DNA of 64,000 bases, from assembly GCF_030272615.1 (NCBI RefSeq), contig NC_081411.1, positions 187,127,449-187,191,448 of the forward strand. The letters are read 5' to 3'. This DNA is from Cryptomeria japonica. Lineage: Eukaryota > Streptophyta > Pinopsida > Cupressales > Cupressaceae. Under the pieces are notes generated by a model. That model was not told the DNA's origin, ran no database searches, and was given only the letters and a program-made list of their open reading frames with translations. Positions 32,575 to 45,130 of the stretch are shown here, in pieces. Both the position numbers and the translations under genes were made by a program. Within the stretch, counting starts at the first letter, position 1. Each line of letters starts with the position of its first letter.

Positions 32575-32960
32575 ATCCTCTCCTTCCCTTCCTCACGTGG
32601 CATTTCCCCTACCACTCTTCCCTTCCCCCACAACACTTCACATTTCTTTATCCATCCTTGCCACATCACGTTTTGGGCCCCACACACTCCAAAATGGAGA
32701 GTTAAATAGATTTTTTTTTAAGGAGTCTTTGGTGGGACCCACCAATTTTTGGCTTGGGAATTTAGAATGATTTTTTTTTGCATTGCATTGCATGGGCCCC
32801 ACCAAAATTTTGAATTGAAATAAAAGGTTTTTTAAGGAATTATAAATAAATTGGAGAGCATCCACCTCACTCTACCCCTTCATCCCTTCCACCTTATCCC
32901 CTCCGTGGCACTTCTTTACCACATCACCCCATCTTTTTTGCCACAATATCCTCTTTAATG
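32575..32960. repeat. Pyrimidine-rich block, right part
   Basis: C/T-rich DNA with short A/T-rich inserts; resumes the block interrupted at 25357. Confidence 0.6.
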
Positions 32961-33237
32961 TTACACCTTTCCAGTCCGTTTTAACACCCGTGGCATATTT
33001 GGGCTGCATTAAAACTTTAGGATGAAGAATATAAAGCACATTTCAGTGTAAATTTAATGCAAATCTTCAAGTTCACAATGGAAGATTTGCTTCAAAGGTG
33101 GTGACATCTTTTTTTTGAGGACATTCAATGAGGATCGCCCAGCTAGTGCATACAGCAGCAACTGTGATATTGATCAAATTCTGATCATTTTGAGGCAGCA
33201 ATCTTGATCTTTTACTTCAGTGAATTCACCTTGGCAC

Positions 33238-33245
33238 TATAAAAA
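33238..33245 (+). promoter_or_regulatory. TATA-like box upstream of a repeat-rich leader
   Basis: CTATAAAAATCAGAGATCA in a moderately GC-richer context, followed by 1.3 kb of leader-like repeats and an AG acceptor-like site at 34609. Promoter function is inferred from layout only. Confidence 0.4.
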
Positions 33246-33599
33246 TCAGAGATCACCCCGAAAGCATATTGATTCACTCAGCGATACATGATCAAGGAGA
33301 TTTTGTTTTGAACTCAGGGTTGAAGGAACACGATATTGAGTTTTGATACGTCAACAGTGATTGAAAGGGCAGTGAATTTGTCACTCTTCAGCAAGTTTGA
33401 CCTCTAAGGCGGCAATATAAATTTCTGATCTGAGACTTGAATCGTTTCAGTGGTTATCCAAGTCCAATCAAGGTGTCTTCATTTGTAAGGATTTTGTGAC
33501 TTTGAAAGTGTGACATACCAGGCCTGCTAGTTGACAAAGCTTTGCAATGCGAAGGTTTTCAATTTCACCGATCATGTTTTGGTTTGCAAAGGTCCTGTA

Positions 33600-34480
33600 A
33601 TCTGGCCTATCACGTTCGGAAAGCTGCCTAAGTTAGCTGATCAAATGGAGAGATGCAAAGACATTCAAATTAGCTGATCAAAGTGTTAAGTTGCAAAGGT
33701 GGCTTAGAAACCCGATCAAGAAATGACATGGTAAAGCTCCCTCAAAAATCCGACAATTGTTTGAAGGGCAAGTTAGAGGGTTACTTCAAGTGCATGGATC
33801 ATGGAGCGAACTTCATGTGCATTGGTTTAGGAGCGAACCTCATGTGCTCCTAGTTGAGAGCGAATTTACCTCATTTGCCTAAGAAAAGATACAAAACTAC
33901 TTTTGGATCATTCTCTTGAGCCAATTTGATAAGAATAATTTTGAGTTAAGATGAGGAAAGGCAAGTTTTGAAGGTCACTTCATGAGCATGCAATTCAGAG
34001 CGAAATTCATGTTCTCATCATTGAAAGCGAAATGTCTTAATGCACCTTCAAGACTAATCAAACATGAATTTTGACGCCAAAAGAAAATACAAATTTGTTT
34101 GAATTGTATCAAGTTGGCCAGCAAGGGTAAAACAAACTTAATTTTATTAAGTCAGGTCGGCCTACTTAGGGAGAGACACAACCTTTCCTTAATCGCCTAT
34201 AAGAAGGTATTCAAGCATTCATTTCAAAAATTCAAACATCAAATGAAAACAAATCTTCCTCTCTAATTAGCGAATTTCATCAGCTGTTTAGCGAATTCCA
34301 TCAGCAAGATAGCAAAGTCAATCAGCACTAAAGTGAATTTAGTCACAAAAGGAAAATTCGAGGTGCACATCCAGTGATCTAGAAGATCTAATTCCATCAT
34401 TGAGCAGCAAAACTCATCAAAGAGCGTAGCGAAATTCATAAGTGGGATAGCAGCAAACTTCATCACAAAGACAGCGACCT
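33600..34480. repeat. Degenerate repeats: AGCTGATCAAA, GAGCGAA..CTTCATGTGC, AGCGAA.TTCATCAG
   Basis: Three related motif sets follow one another: AGCTGATCAAA.TG (33636-33680), GAGCGAA followed by CTCATGTGC or TTCATG (33800-34030), and AGCGAATTTCATCAGC-like units (34262-34460). The organisation is like the leader arrays of the T elements but the motif is different. Confidence 0.6.
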
Positions 34481-34609
34481 CCTCTTATCAGACCTGCAAA
34501 ACACATAAAATAAAAAATTATATCAAATTAGGAGGTTATATAGAAGGTATATATCATGTGTGTTTGATGTTCATTTGTTTATTTTGTAGGAGATGAAGAG
34601 AGAAATCAA

Positions 34610-35212
34610 GGGGATCACGTTAGAGGAGTATTGAAACAAGTCTCTCAAGGAGAAAATTTCAACATCAAGATCAAGATACAAGGAAGGCATCCTCAAGGGA
34701 ACTTCATAAATAAGCACAAGAAGGTGATTGCACAAGAAGCGTTCACTTACACAAGGACATGATCCACAACATCAAGAACATGAAGGGAGTCACAGAGAAG
34801 GAACTCCAAAGGAGAGAAGCAGTTGTGACATCAAGGCTTCGTTCCAAGGCAACATCAATACTTCAAAACTAAGAGGAAGTCAAAATCTATACCTTGCACC
34901 TCCATGATTGAGGCATTCAAGAGGATAGTTTCAGAAGAGTTAATCAAAGTTAGAAGATCATCATCACCGCTGACACTGGATAATGTTGAGTATCAAGAAA
35001 TATTCCTTCATGATGATCTACCAAGTCTACAAGTGCAAGTTGAAGTGGCCTCCCAGTCACTACTCCACCCATCAGAGAAGTTCCACATCAACATGTCCAG
35101 ATGTGATGCCCCCACTCTTGACACAAGGGATCAACTTTGTGAAGTCTTTGAAAGAGACAAAGTTGTAGAAGAGACAACTAGATACACGGTCATACCACAT
35201 GATCATCATTGA
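34610..35212 (+). pseudogene. Broken ORF after the repeat-rich leader, unrecognised
   Basis: Sequence after TTTTGTAG at 34609 reads EMKREIKGITLEEY, then stops in all frames until an open piece at 34904-35212 (MIEAFKRIVSEELIKVRRSS and onward). I see no similarity to the T ORF or to retrotransposon proteins. The leader-acceptor-ORF layout suggests a related or analogous element. Confidence 0.35.
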
Positions 35213-35219
35213 TAATAGT

Positions 35220-36138
35220 ATGCCGTTGGGGAATCAGCAGATACCGATACCATTCGTAGGCTACATACACAGTCTTCATATCGGACTGAGGTAGACAATT
35301 ATAGAGGATCTAAGAATACGATGCCCTCAGAGCAATAAGTATTGATTATCGATTTCCTCCTAAGGAGGATATCGAGCATGATAAATGATTAACTACATCA
35401 ACTGCATTAACTAATAATAATAATCGATTAGTTATTGAAAAGATGCGACAGTGATCAACGTGACTCTCTGGGCAAATAGATACCACCATCGATTGGCTCC
35501 ATATATATGGGCAATCATGTCAGTAGAAAGGAGGAGGAGAGGGAAATGACGAAGAATTTCATGGGAAAAGAGAGCTTTTATACATGAAGAACAAATTGTG
35601 ACCCAAAAGTATGTAGATCGCCTGACAATGTGAATAACTCGCCTTCAACAAAGGAGCTATAGACCATTCCGTTACACACAAGGTTTGGATGCAGAATCCT
35701 TCACAGTCGCAAGCACCGTGGAATCCATGATATAGTAGCACTATCAACATATAATCCAAGTATATCGAATTACAACAACATACGTCATCGGGATCATTAC
35801 AATTTATAAATTCTATATACACTCTAAATTTTCATTAGAAATAATAAATACGATCTGAGTCACAGTAAGTACTTACTACAGAATAAGTAAGGGTGAGTCC
35901 CAGGTCAAGATCAGGCAAGGGACAAATTATATAAGGATTCATGACACATCTGTATATCTTAGTGTAACAAACCCTATTAAGAACATCATATGTAATACAC
36001 CTGATATTACAGTAAATCGAATAATCAGACTATTTGTTCAATCACATCAGTGATAGCAATTATCAACTTGACTATTCCCATCATTGTAAAGGAGTCAATT
36101 GGCAAACTTATGAGACAGGTTAGGAAGGGGACATTACA
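35220..36138 (+). repeat. Putative 5' LTR ending GGGGACATTACA
   Basis: The right end at 36138 is fixed by the primer site that follows. TATATATGG near 35503 could be its TATA box. The left end was not found, so 35220 is approximate. Confidence 0.5.
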
Positions 36139-36139
36139 G

Positions 36140-36151
36140 TCATATCAGAGC
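36140..36151 (+). promoter_or_regulatory. Primer binding site, initiator tRNA-Met (degenerate)
   Basis: TCATATCAGAGC differs from the canonical TGGTATCAGAGC at two positions. The sequence after it (TTGCCAGCCTG) also matches the leader of the complete Ty3 element. Confidence 0.7.
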
Positions 36152-36219
36152 AAAAGTATCTTGCCAGCCTGTGGAAATTTAGTGAATGCAAACATATCAG
36201 CGAAGGAAGGGTAAAGCAG

Positions 36220-36762
36220 CCATGGCGGAGTAGTTGGCAAAGGAAATGAAGATGTTCATGGAGCAGACTAATGACAAGTTTGAGAAGACAAATCAGTTGA
36301 TCCTTCGAGCCATTCAAAATATGAGCAATAACAATACTAGGGTCAATACCAACTTGGGAAGAGACACTCTCCAACCAATCTGAAAATGAGCATTCATCCC
36401 AAGGGTCCATCCTTAGATAGTTAGACCTACTATGACCTCATTCTTGCCAAGAGAAGAGCCCATGATGGGAGTGGAGGAACCAATAATTGAAAGCGTTGAT
36501 GAGATAACAGCAATGTATGCAAGGCTAGACCCCGAAGTACAAGAGTGCATCCCTTTTAAAGAATATTACGAGGTTAGGACCCGAGCCAACTCGATAGAAG
36601 GAAGAAGCATGTTGACAAAGATCTCAAAGCTAGGTTGAGTAAAATGACATTACCATACTTTATGGGACCGGAAAATCTTTAGTGCAATTGTGGGTTCAAA
36701 AATTGGATACATATTTATCACTCAGTGCAATGACAGAGGAAAACACCATCAAATTTGTTACT
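36220..36762 (+). pseudogene. Ty3 gag fragment, cut by a T-element insertion
   Basis: Reads AKEMKMFMEQTNDKFEKTNQ, then YYEVRTRANSIEGRSML, then a segment matching the gag core (VQLWVQKLDTYLSLSAMTEE, NTIKFVT). Homology ends exactly at 36762, one base before the T start. Frameshifts are present. Confidence 0.7.
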
Positions 36763-39277
36763 TGTTGTGACGTTTTCACACATCGCCCCATTGCAAATGG
36801 GGACCCCCCTACACTTTAGGCCCACTTAGTCTTTTGTTTTGGTTTTAGGGGTCTTTTGGTGGTAGTCTCGTTAGTCTCTCTGCTTTGCAAGTGTTTAGGG
36901 GTCATATTGATTAAGTTTGCTTTCCGTTTGAGCAAATTTGGTAAAGTCTAGGGCTTGTTTCATCAATTTTAGGGTTTCTGCCTTTATTCCTAGATTTTAG
37001 GGGTTTCTGTTAGGGTTTTGAAAAAATTGAACATATAACTGGAATCAAGACCCTTCAAGGAACCCCCCAGTAAAATTTGAGCCAAAACAAAGCAACTTTC
37101 TATTTTTAAAAATTTCCTATTTTTAAGGGATCTAACCGAGTCCCGGAATGTCTTCATTTTGCCAAAAATCAAACTTACTATTTTTAGTAGGTTTCTTTTT
37201 TTAGTAAGTGCTTTCTTGACCTATTTTGCCCAAACCCTAACATTTTGAAACACTTACTATTTGGAAAAATCTATTTTGGCAGGTTCATCCTTGAAGACGC
37301 TGAAGACTGAACGTTCCCGAAGATCATTTCTAAATCTGGAAGAGTCAAAAGGCAGACAAGTTGGATCAAAAAATGGTTAAGTATGGAACTCCTATTCTAG
37401 AAGAGGAAAGCACACAAAATCATCCAAGTCTGGAAATTCACATCAATCCACCAATGTCATCCTGATCCGAAAATGGCCTGAAATTTCACCAAGTTTGAAA
37501 AATTTGAAAAATCTTCCAAAATCCAGAATTTGCATTATGATTCCTAGGGACCTGAAACCATTCTTAAACATCCTGCTAATATATATGAAATATAACTTAA
37601 AGTATAAGAAAGGAAAAAGACATATTGAAGATGCCACTTATAGTTAAGTGTTATATTTTATATATATATATGACCTGAATTGGTAGAAAACATCAAATTC
37701 CTCCACCTAAGAGAAATGCCGCCCAAGCACTCAGGAGGGCGCCAAAATGACATATTCATGGAGAAGGATAGAAATCAAAGATTCCTCCGTCATGGCCAAA
37801 ATCCGCCCAAGCATTCAGAATGGCGCCAAATTTGAAGTGTCATGGAAGGAAGGAAAAATAGTGAATTCCTCCTCACTATCAAAAATCCGCCCAACGCTCA
37901 GGGAGGGCGCTAAAGAGGGGTAGTGAAGGAAAAACCTCTAAATCATGAATTCCTGCCCTATGAAGAAATTCCGCCATGAAACAAGGAAGGGCGCCAAAAG
38001 AGATGTGCATGGCGAGATGGAAAAAAGAGTGAATTCCATGCCAAAGGTGAAATAGCACCCTAGATTGGAGGAAGGCGCTAAACTCAAGATGCCTTGGAAA
38101 TGGAGAAAATGTTTAAATTCCTTGTTAACTAACAAATAGCGCCCATGCTTGGAATGGAGTGCCAAATCCCTCCCATTTTGGAAAGATGTGAAATAGTGAA
38201 TTCCTCCCTCATAAAGAAATTGCGCCCATGCTAGGTGAATGGCGCCAAACAAGGGTGTCCATGGAAAGCATAAAAAAAAGTAAAAAATCCTTGCCTTAAG
38301 GAAAATTGCGCCTAGCAGTGAAGGAGGGCGCCATAATGAAGTGTTCAAGGAAAGTTTGAAAAAGAGTAAGTTCCACACCCTGTGAAGAAATCTGCCTAGA
38401 CAAGGATGAGGGTGCCAAAGTCAAGAAGTCATGGAAGATAGTAAAATGTATGAATTCCTTGGACAACTCAACAATCCGTCCAAGGAGGTCATAGGGCGCT
38501 AGATTCAGGGGATGATGGATAAATCAAACGAAGTATGAATTCCTTATTCAGTGTGAAATTCCGCCGATGTATATGAAAGGGCACCAAAATGCCTAGGCTT
38601 TGGAAAATGTGTAAAGGATGAACTCCTTCATCAAGCCAGTTCAGTGCCCAAGTTCAAAGATAGGAAAGGAAGGTTTAAATGATGATGAAATTTCTACTCC
38701 AAGATGATTTCATGCTCAAATGATATCGGAAGACTCCCATGGGCAAGATGAAATGATGAATTCCATGCTCAAGCCGAAAAACTAAGGAAATTTGTCTAAG
38801 ACATGAAAATTTCTAAGGCAAGGAAGGAATCAGGGATGAACTGAATAAGAAATTTCCCCCCGAGAATTTTTTTGAAAAATCGATTCTCGAGCGTGAAATC
38901 ACATCCAAATTTCAAAATTTTTATAGATTTGGATTCAGGAAAATTCTCTCCCTCTTGGACTTGAAACCCTAATTTGTGGAAAATTCCTAAAAAAATAGGA
39001 GATGGTGAAAATTGATGGAAAACCTTCTCCAAGCAAGGAAAGTTGAACAAGAAAATTCTTTTGGAATCAAATTTTCTCTCTCCAACAATTCTAGATTAGC
39101 AGGAGCGGATATACGACGACGGGGTCCACTTGCATGGCGAGGAACTATTGAACCTATGGCAGTAGGCTGGCGCATTCATTACCGGAATATTTGACCAAAT
39201 GGCGACCTAGTCATCGCACAGGTTCCTTTTGCATGTAGCCGCCGCATGGTGAATGATGGGCATTATTTCTTGCATGG
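36763..39277 (+). mobile_element. T element, leader only (T4), interrupted by another T element
   Basis: Begins TGTTGTGACG with two perfect hairpins: TGTGA, loop CGTTT, TCACA (36766-36780) and CCCCATT, loop GCA, AATGGGG (36786-36802). The leader holds an array of about 84-bp units. It is broken at 39277 by the start of the next T element, and no ORF belonging to it is seen. Confidence 0.7.
37690..38600. repeat. Diverged tandem array, about 84-bp unit
   Basis: About 11 units, each with GAATTCCT..., then CCGCCCAAGC..., then GGCGCCAAA followed by a CATGGA.GG.A piece. GGCGCC or a one-base variant falls near 37738, 37822, 37906, 37990, 38073, 38157, 38241, 38328, 38411, 38496 and 38580, a steady spacing of 82-87 bp. 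Units differ at many positions but the period is strictly kept. Confidence 0.88.
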
Positions 39278-39897
39278 TGTTGTGACCTTTTCACACATCG
39301 AGCCATTGCTAATGAGGACCCCCTCTTTTCCGGCTTGTTGCGTTGTTAGGTTAGTTAGGGTTTTGGCTGCTTAGTGGGCAATTTTGTGTTTCTCGTGCCC
39401 GAGTCTCGGAGTTTTGATCATGCCTAGTGCCGTCTAGGGTTTTTGAAGTTATAGGATCAAGTTGCAAACGTTGATATTTTAATGATCGTAATTTTTGTCC
39501 AAGTGTTGACCTTTTGAGCGTTAACGTGTTTTTAAACACGTGCATCGGTGATTTTAAAGTACCAAGGTATTCCCTGACCTTTTGGAATTGTTTTCTCGCC
39601 TCTGAGGTATTATTTAGGTTGATTTCGCACTTTATTCGGATAATTTCCTAGTGTTTCACTCATTTTTTTGGAAAATTTGCCTAGGTTTAGTCTAATTTTG
39701 AAGTTTCTAAGTGATTTTCAGTGGTTAAAATGTCAAATTCCTAGGGGAAATCCATATTCCAAGGGTTAGAAGGTCAAATTCCATGCTAGAGGTGCTTTTC
39801 CCCTCATATTCCAGACAACCCACTCCTTTCCCCCACTCAAAATCCACACTACACATGGGTTTCCCCTGAAATCCATACTGGCTATGATTTTCCACCA

Positions 39898-40445
39898 CTG
39901 TTTATCCATGCCTGGATCGATTTTCCCTTGGAAGTGGTAAAATTTGGCTAAGTGTCAGGATTTTTCCAGACTGCAATCGATTTTCCACCAACAGTGCGGA
40001 CTGGAGTGCGGACTATAGTGCGGACAACGTTGAGGATGATTCCATGCCTGGGTCGATTTTCCACCAGGATGTTTTGTGACAAGTTAGTGCGGATTTTTGT
40101 GCAGACTCTTAGTTCATACCCAAGTCGATTTTCCACTGAGAGCATTTTGATGAGTTTTAAGTCTGGATTTTCATCCAGTCTGAGGTCGATTTTCCACCAG
40201 GGAGTATTTTTTGCGAATGAATTGAATTTGGAGTGTGGATTCCTTGTCCAGACTGCCATCGATTTTCCCTTGGAGTGTTTTGTATGCATTTTGATGAAGT
40301 TTTGTATGGATTTTTATCCAAGCTAGGATCGATTTTCCCTTATGGGGAAATTTTTGACATTTTAAATGATTTTTAAGGGATTTTTTAAATTCCAGCTAAA
40401 GTCGATTTTCCCCTGGAGGCTCAATTTTGATTTAAAATTGAAATA
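39898..40445. repeat. Diverged tandem array, about 70-bp unit
   Basis: CGATTTTCC with C or AC following recurs at 39918, 39978, 40054, 40126, 40187, 40260, 40330 and 40403 (spacing 60-76 bp). Between them lie variants of GTGCGGA..TTTG and TCCAG.CT. This motif is absent from the other leaders. Confidence 0.85.
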
Positions 40446-41930
40446 TTTAATAAGTGAGCCCCATTTAATTGCTTTTAAATGATGATTAACGATTATTTAA
40501 AATTTTAAAAGCAAAATTAAAAAACTTGCAATAAACATTTAATATTTTTAACCTTCTAGAAGCAAGTTGGTTTTTTACCAAACAAGTATATAAGCAAGTG
40601 TTTTACCCTACATTGCTTGTGTGGTGAAAGTGAGGTAAAAACAAGTATAAGAGAGAAATTTCCAACATTATTTTATTATTAAATTTGCTAGGTGTCTCCA
40701 TCAAAGGCGATTTTTCTCCTTTATTGGCGAATTTTGGCAAAGTGTTGAAGTGAAGTGTTGGGTTGAGGATTCTTTCCTCCATTTTTTTTCCAGCTTGGTT
40801 ATTCATTCCCTTGTTGCCATTGAAGTACATTTTCCGATTATTCGATTTTCCTAAGTTTTGCGATATTTGGTGAAAGGTAGCGATTTTTGGTGTTGGAGAA
40901 TTTGGCAATTTTCTCCTCCATTTTTGCTTGCTGTTCCAACCTCCATTGTTGTAGATCTGAGCTGCCATTGAAGACATTTTCAGAATTTTAGAAATGGCGC
41001 CATAGCTGGGAAAATTTCGATTTTTATTTGGAGAGCTTTGTGCCATTGTTTGGGGTGATTTTCCTCACGCTTGGTGGCTGCCATCATTCCCAACTCGTTG
41101 ATTTGTTTCAGATTTGAGGTTTGCTTCAGATTTGACCTCCATTGTTGGCTGCACACATTAATTTTCAGACAACTTTTATTACCTAGCCAATTCCAACTTA
41201 GGCGATTTGCATTTGGAGGTATTTTGTGGAGTTTTTAGTGCATTTTCAGACCATTTCATTGCTGTTGCAGGTCTGAAAACTCCATTGTAGGCAGCTGTTC
41301 TCAGAAATTTTCATTTCTAGCCACCTAACCACTTTGGTGATTTTGCTTGGAGTTGATTCCTTAGCTATTTTCCATCATTTTCAGGAATTTTTAACTACTT
41401 TGCAAGGTGCTAGTAAGTCTGAAGTAATTAATTTTCAGACTTGTCCTCAGAAATTTATTTTTTACCAGCCACACTTACATTCCTGGATATGATTGTTTTC
41501 ATCATCAAATCTGATTTTTATCGAGTTTGTGCATATTTTTGAAGATTACAAGATGTTTTAAAAATCTGGTTTTCAGGTTGTCTTCAGATTTGTTGACCTC
41601 CATTGTTGACTGCGGAAGGTGTCTTCAAACATACCCTTTGTCTGAAAACACAACCTTTCACACCTTGCCTTAGTCATCACTGATCCGATATACTCCTTTG
41701 CATTTTAGCTTGCATATTTTCTAAGCATAAGGAGGTATTAATGAATTTTATAGAGGGTTTCCATGCCCTAGTGTTGTCACACTTTGAATCTAATTGTTAA
41801 AATCTACAAAGTGTATGGATTATTTTCCTGACTTTGTGCTTTAATTAGCTAAAATCTTTAGAAAGTCGGGAATTTTATCAAGAGCATTATTTATTTTCCT
41901 AAGTCTAACTTCAAGCTTCGTACAGGTACG

Positions 41931-44900
41931 ATGTCGAAGTCTGGATTTAAGGAAAGGAAAGAACTACTGAAAATGTTGGAGACTGGATTCTATCCAGAGC
42001 TTAAGATTTCATCCAGATGGAAGGAGATCATAGATACAACACATGCATTTCCTAGACTTCGACCAGATGCAATAGCGGATGTTCGGAGTCGGAGATCAAG
42101 TTCCTTCCCCAGCATATGCGAACATTATGAAGAGTGGTATTTTCCATGCCGCTAGATTTCCACAGTCCATACAGTGTAGTGAGCTTATCCTGGAGTGTGC
42201 ACGATGTTATGATCCACTCACGCAAATGATCAAGACTCCTACGGGCATTGTCCTTGCCTACCTTGCTGAGGATGCCATTGTTGAGGTGTTCGGAATTCCA
42301 CGTGGTACAGACATGAAGGATGTGACCAAGGATGAATATACAGAAAGATACACGAAGAAGATGGGTGTATGCAAGAATTTGATAAACAAAGAGTGGATGA
42401 TTGAGCGTAGGTCTCATCATTCCAAGGCTCCCAAGACATTCATGTGCATAGACTTCAAAGAGGAGTATAGCGACTTAATATTCCTACTCAACAGAGTGAT
42501 GGGGATGTCGCAGGGAGCAATATTCGATGGATGGATGTTCTATTTCATCCAGGATTGTCTTAGAGGAACATTAGTAAATTGGTCTAAGATTATAAGTGAC
42601 AATTTGGACTTTTAGTTGAGGAATCTAGAGCGGTCCAAGTCATTCTCCATGACTTCTTTCCGGGTATACCTGCTTGCACGGTTTGTTTCGTACAGAGGAT
42701 TGATATGCAAAGGTGAAGTCGGGAATGGGCAAGGACAATTCAGGAGTCATGAATGCTACCCCCAGCTGAGCATGTATAGAATTGAAGACTATAAGAGAGT
42801 GAATGATGCATTCACTATGTACATCACATGGATGCTGCAAGGCACAATCCACAAAAGATTGTCCAAGGAGGCAACAAAGTTAATAGAAAAATATGGATCG
42901 TGGTATATTCAGTTTCCCACTTTCATGTACCTTAGGATTCATGGGTTTCAATTTGAACCCTACAGACTTCCTACGTATCCAATTGACAGAATGATCTTGT
43001 TGGAAGTGGTGAGACAACTTCTAGAGTTCGATGTTATTCAAAGAGAGAAGCATAGGATAGGCATGACATTCCTTATTTCAGTTGGGAAGACGTCAGAGGT
43101 TTGCCAGTCTGCCATAGCCGCCAGCACTGCGAGTGAGGAGCTTGCATTCTATCGATTTGCTACATTTAAGAAAAGAGAAAGATTTGATCCAGACAAGAAA
43201 GTTGGAAGGATCAGGGGAGAGAATTTCATTCACAAAGTTGACATAGAAGATTATTGGGCCAACCTGATGGACGAGCAAGCATTGAAGAGAAGAATGTGGT
43301 CTAGAATGTCAGTGGATTTCATGAAAAAATGTGGACTTTTCCTCATTCCTGATCAAGTGTTACATGGCAGAGATCATGCACATCCATAATATGAGAGTGA
43401 AATGAAGAAGGCAATTTTATTGCCAAATTGGTCAGAGTCAGAAGAGATTGACCTGAATGTATTGATGAGAGAGGTCTTGAGTTTCTCCCGTGCATGGGTA
43501 GATATATAGATGAATAAGTTAGTTGATATAGGTGTTCCCTTCACTTATGAAAGGATGAAGCCGGAAGAGTCTACTTCCGAGGATTATCAGAGGATTGTCA
43601 GTGATGTCAGGATTCATACAGACGAAGAGAGTCAAGCTCCCAAGAGAAGGAAGAACACGCCAGGAGAAGTCAAGGCCAGAGGGAAGAAGATTGAGGAGGT
43701 GAAGAAGAAACAAAAAACTATCATTCCTTCACCCCCTCTCAGTGTCTCATCAATCAAAGTGATTGAAGTAAAGAGCAAAACAAGGAGACTCAACAGTGTT
43801 CCAACACAGTGATACTACCAGAGAATATTCAGGAGTTACATGCCACAGCGACATCTGCACCTCCAAATGAGAATGATGATCAGCCGAGATCCCCTATTGT
43901 CCTTTTGGAAGTTAGCTTGGGAAATGAGGTATATGATTGGATCAGGAATAATCCTGATGATGATGATGATGATGATGTTATCTCGGCTTTGAGAGGACTT
44001 GATCGAGAAATGTGTCTCAATGATGGTATGGAGATGGCCGCTATTCCTAAATGGCTGATGAGAAGTATGGAGAAAAGTAAACAAATGATAGAGGTACAAC
44101 CTATTGACGACATTGATGACTACCTAGCTAGGAGTCCTAAGGAGGAGCCCAAGAGAGCAGAGATTTTTTCGCACATAGCTAGAGATGAGACAGGAATGCG
44201 GATTGCGTAGATTGCTATTCCTATTGCAGGCGTGATAGTGGACATTGCTACTCCTATGGATTTCCAGATCACTTTAATTGCCCATGGTCGTACATCCAGA
44301 AAGGTACAGAGGAGAATATCAGACTTAGAGAGTATATTGCAGGGATAAGGTGTGAAAATCCCACCCTTATTTCCCCTATTGCAGTTGACCATGGAATGCA
44401 TTCACACTATGAGGCAACGAGAGATACACTCTCTGAGGTAGAAAAGTGGACTAAGAATACAAGAAAGCAGGCAGATGATTTCCTTACTCAGTTTGTCCAT
44501 GCATATGATAGGACACCATGGCTCACATTTAGAATCCAGTATTTAGAGGGAGTTTGGGAAGAATTCCAGCCTATTCAAGAGAAGTCTATTCCACGCCTCC
44601 GGGCTTTGAAGAAGATTCCTAATTCCACCTTGGTCAGCGAGAACATTGTGCACAGTGGAGACAGATACGATTTCCATGGCTGGTATTGTGCATTAGCCGT
44701 GAAGAAATCAACTTATGAGAACGCCCAGTCGAGTTATATGGAGATGGAGGGATTGATTCTAGACATTCAGATGAAGATCCTTGCCTCGATTGAGGAATTA
44801 TTGGGTGTTGATGTTAGTGATGCTAGTGGTTTACACTTAGCCGAATTAAGAGACAAGATGAAATTTATGTATTTTTGCCTTCAAAGAGTCAGATAGACGA

Positions 44901-45125
44901 CTTGGTCTCTTTGTTGATTCATTTTCATAGTTCACATAAGTTCATGCCAGAATGGGAGAACACATTGGATGTTTGCTCGGATTCACTGGACGTGATTGAT
45001 TTACACCAAGATACCTTACCTAGCATTTCCATGGAGGAGTTAGATTCAGTATTGGCTAGGGAGGAATCGCTTATCCTTATTCATGTGGCTGGCCTCCTGC
45101 AACCGTTTTTTCCAATTCCTTTTTC
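41931..45125 (+). pseudogene. Decayed copy of the T-element large ORF (copy c)
   Basis: Family landmarks in order: INKEWMIERRSHHSKAPK, DFKEEYSDLIFLLNRVMG, W.FYFIQDC and ISDNLD, then one in-frame stop at about 42613, then CYPQL, NDAFTM, W.IQFPTF.YLRIHGF and RLPTYPIDR to 43389. After further stops come a basic stretch (43510-43810), a GAT repeat coding poly-Asp near 43960, PKWLMRSMEKSKQ, and the C-terminal helical part (44396-45125) with EWENTLDVCSDSL. At least five frame breaks. The first piece (41931-42155) is out of frame with the next (42079 onward). An AG acceptor-like site lies 5 nt before the ATG, as in copy b. Confidence 0.78.
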
Positions 45126-45130
45126 CTGCA

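Larger units (their letters stand above)
39278..45130 (+). mobile_element. T element with decayed ORF (copy c, T5)
   Basis: Starts TGTTGTGACC inside the leader of the T element at 36763. Hairpin 1 is intact (TGTGA, loop CCTTT, TCACA), hairpin 2 is imperfect (CCATT, loop GCT, AATG then A and GG). A 2.65 kb leader with a 70-bp array is followed by ACAG, 5 nt, then the ATG of the ORF at 41931. The 3' tail is lost where the minus-strand Ty3 element begins, near 45130. Confidence 0.7.

Noticed and set aside
36763-39277. T elements as Helitrons
   Set aside because: Helitrons start with TC, end CTRR with a hairpin near the 3' end, insert between A and T and encode Rep/helicase; here the ends start TG, the hairpins are at the 5' end, and no Rep or helicase motif is seen.
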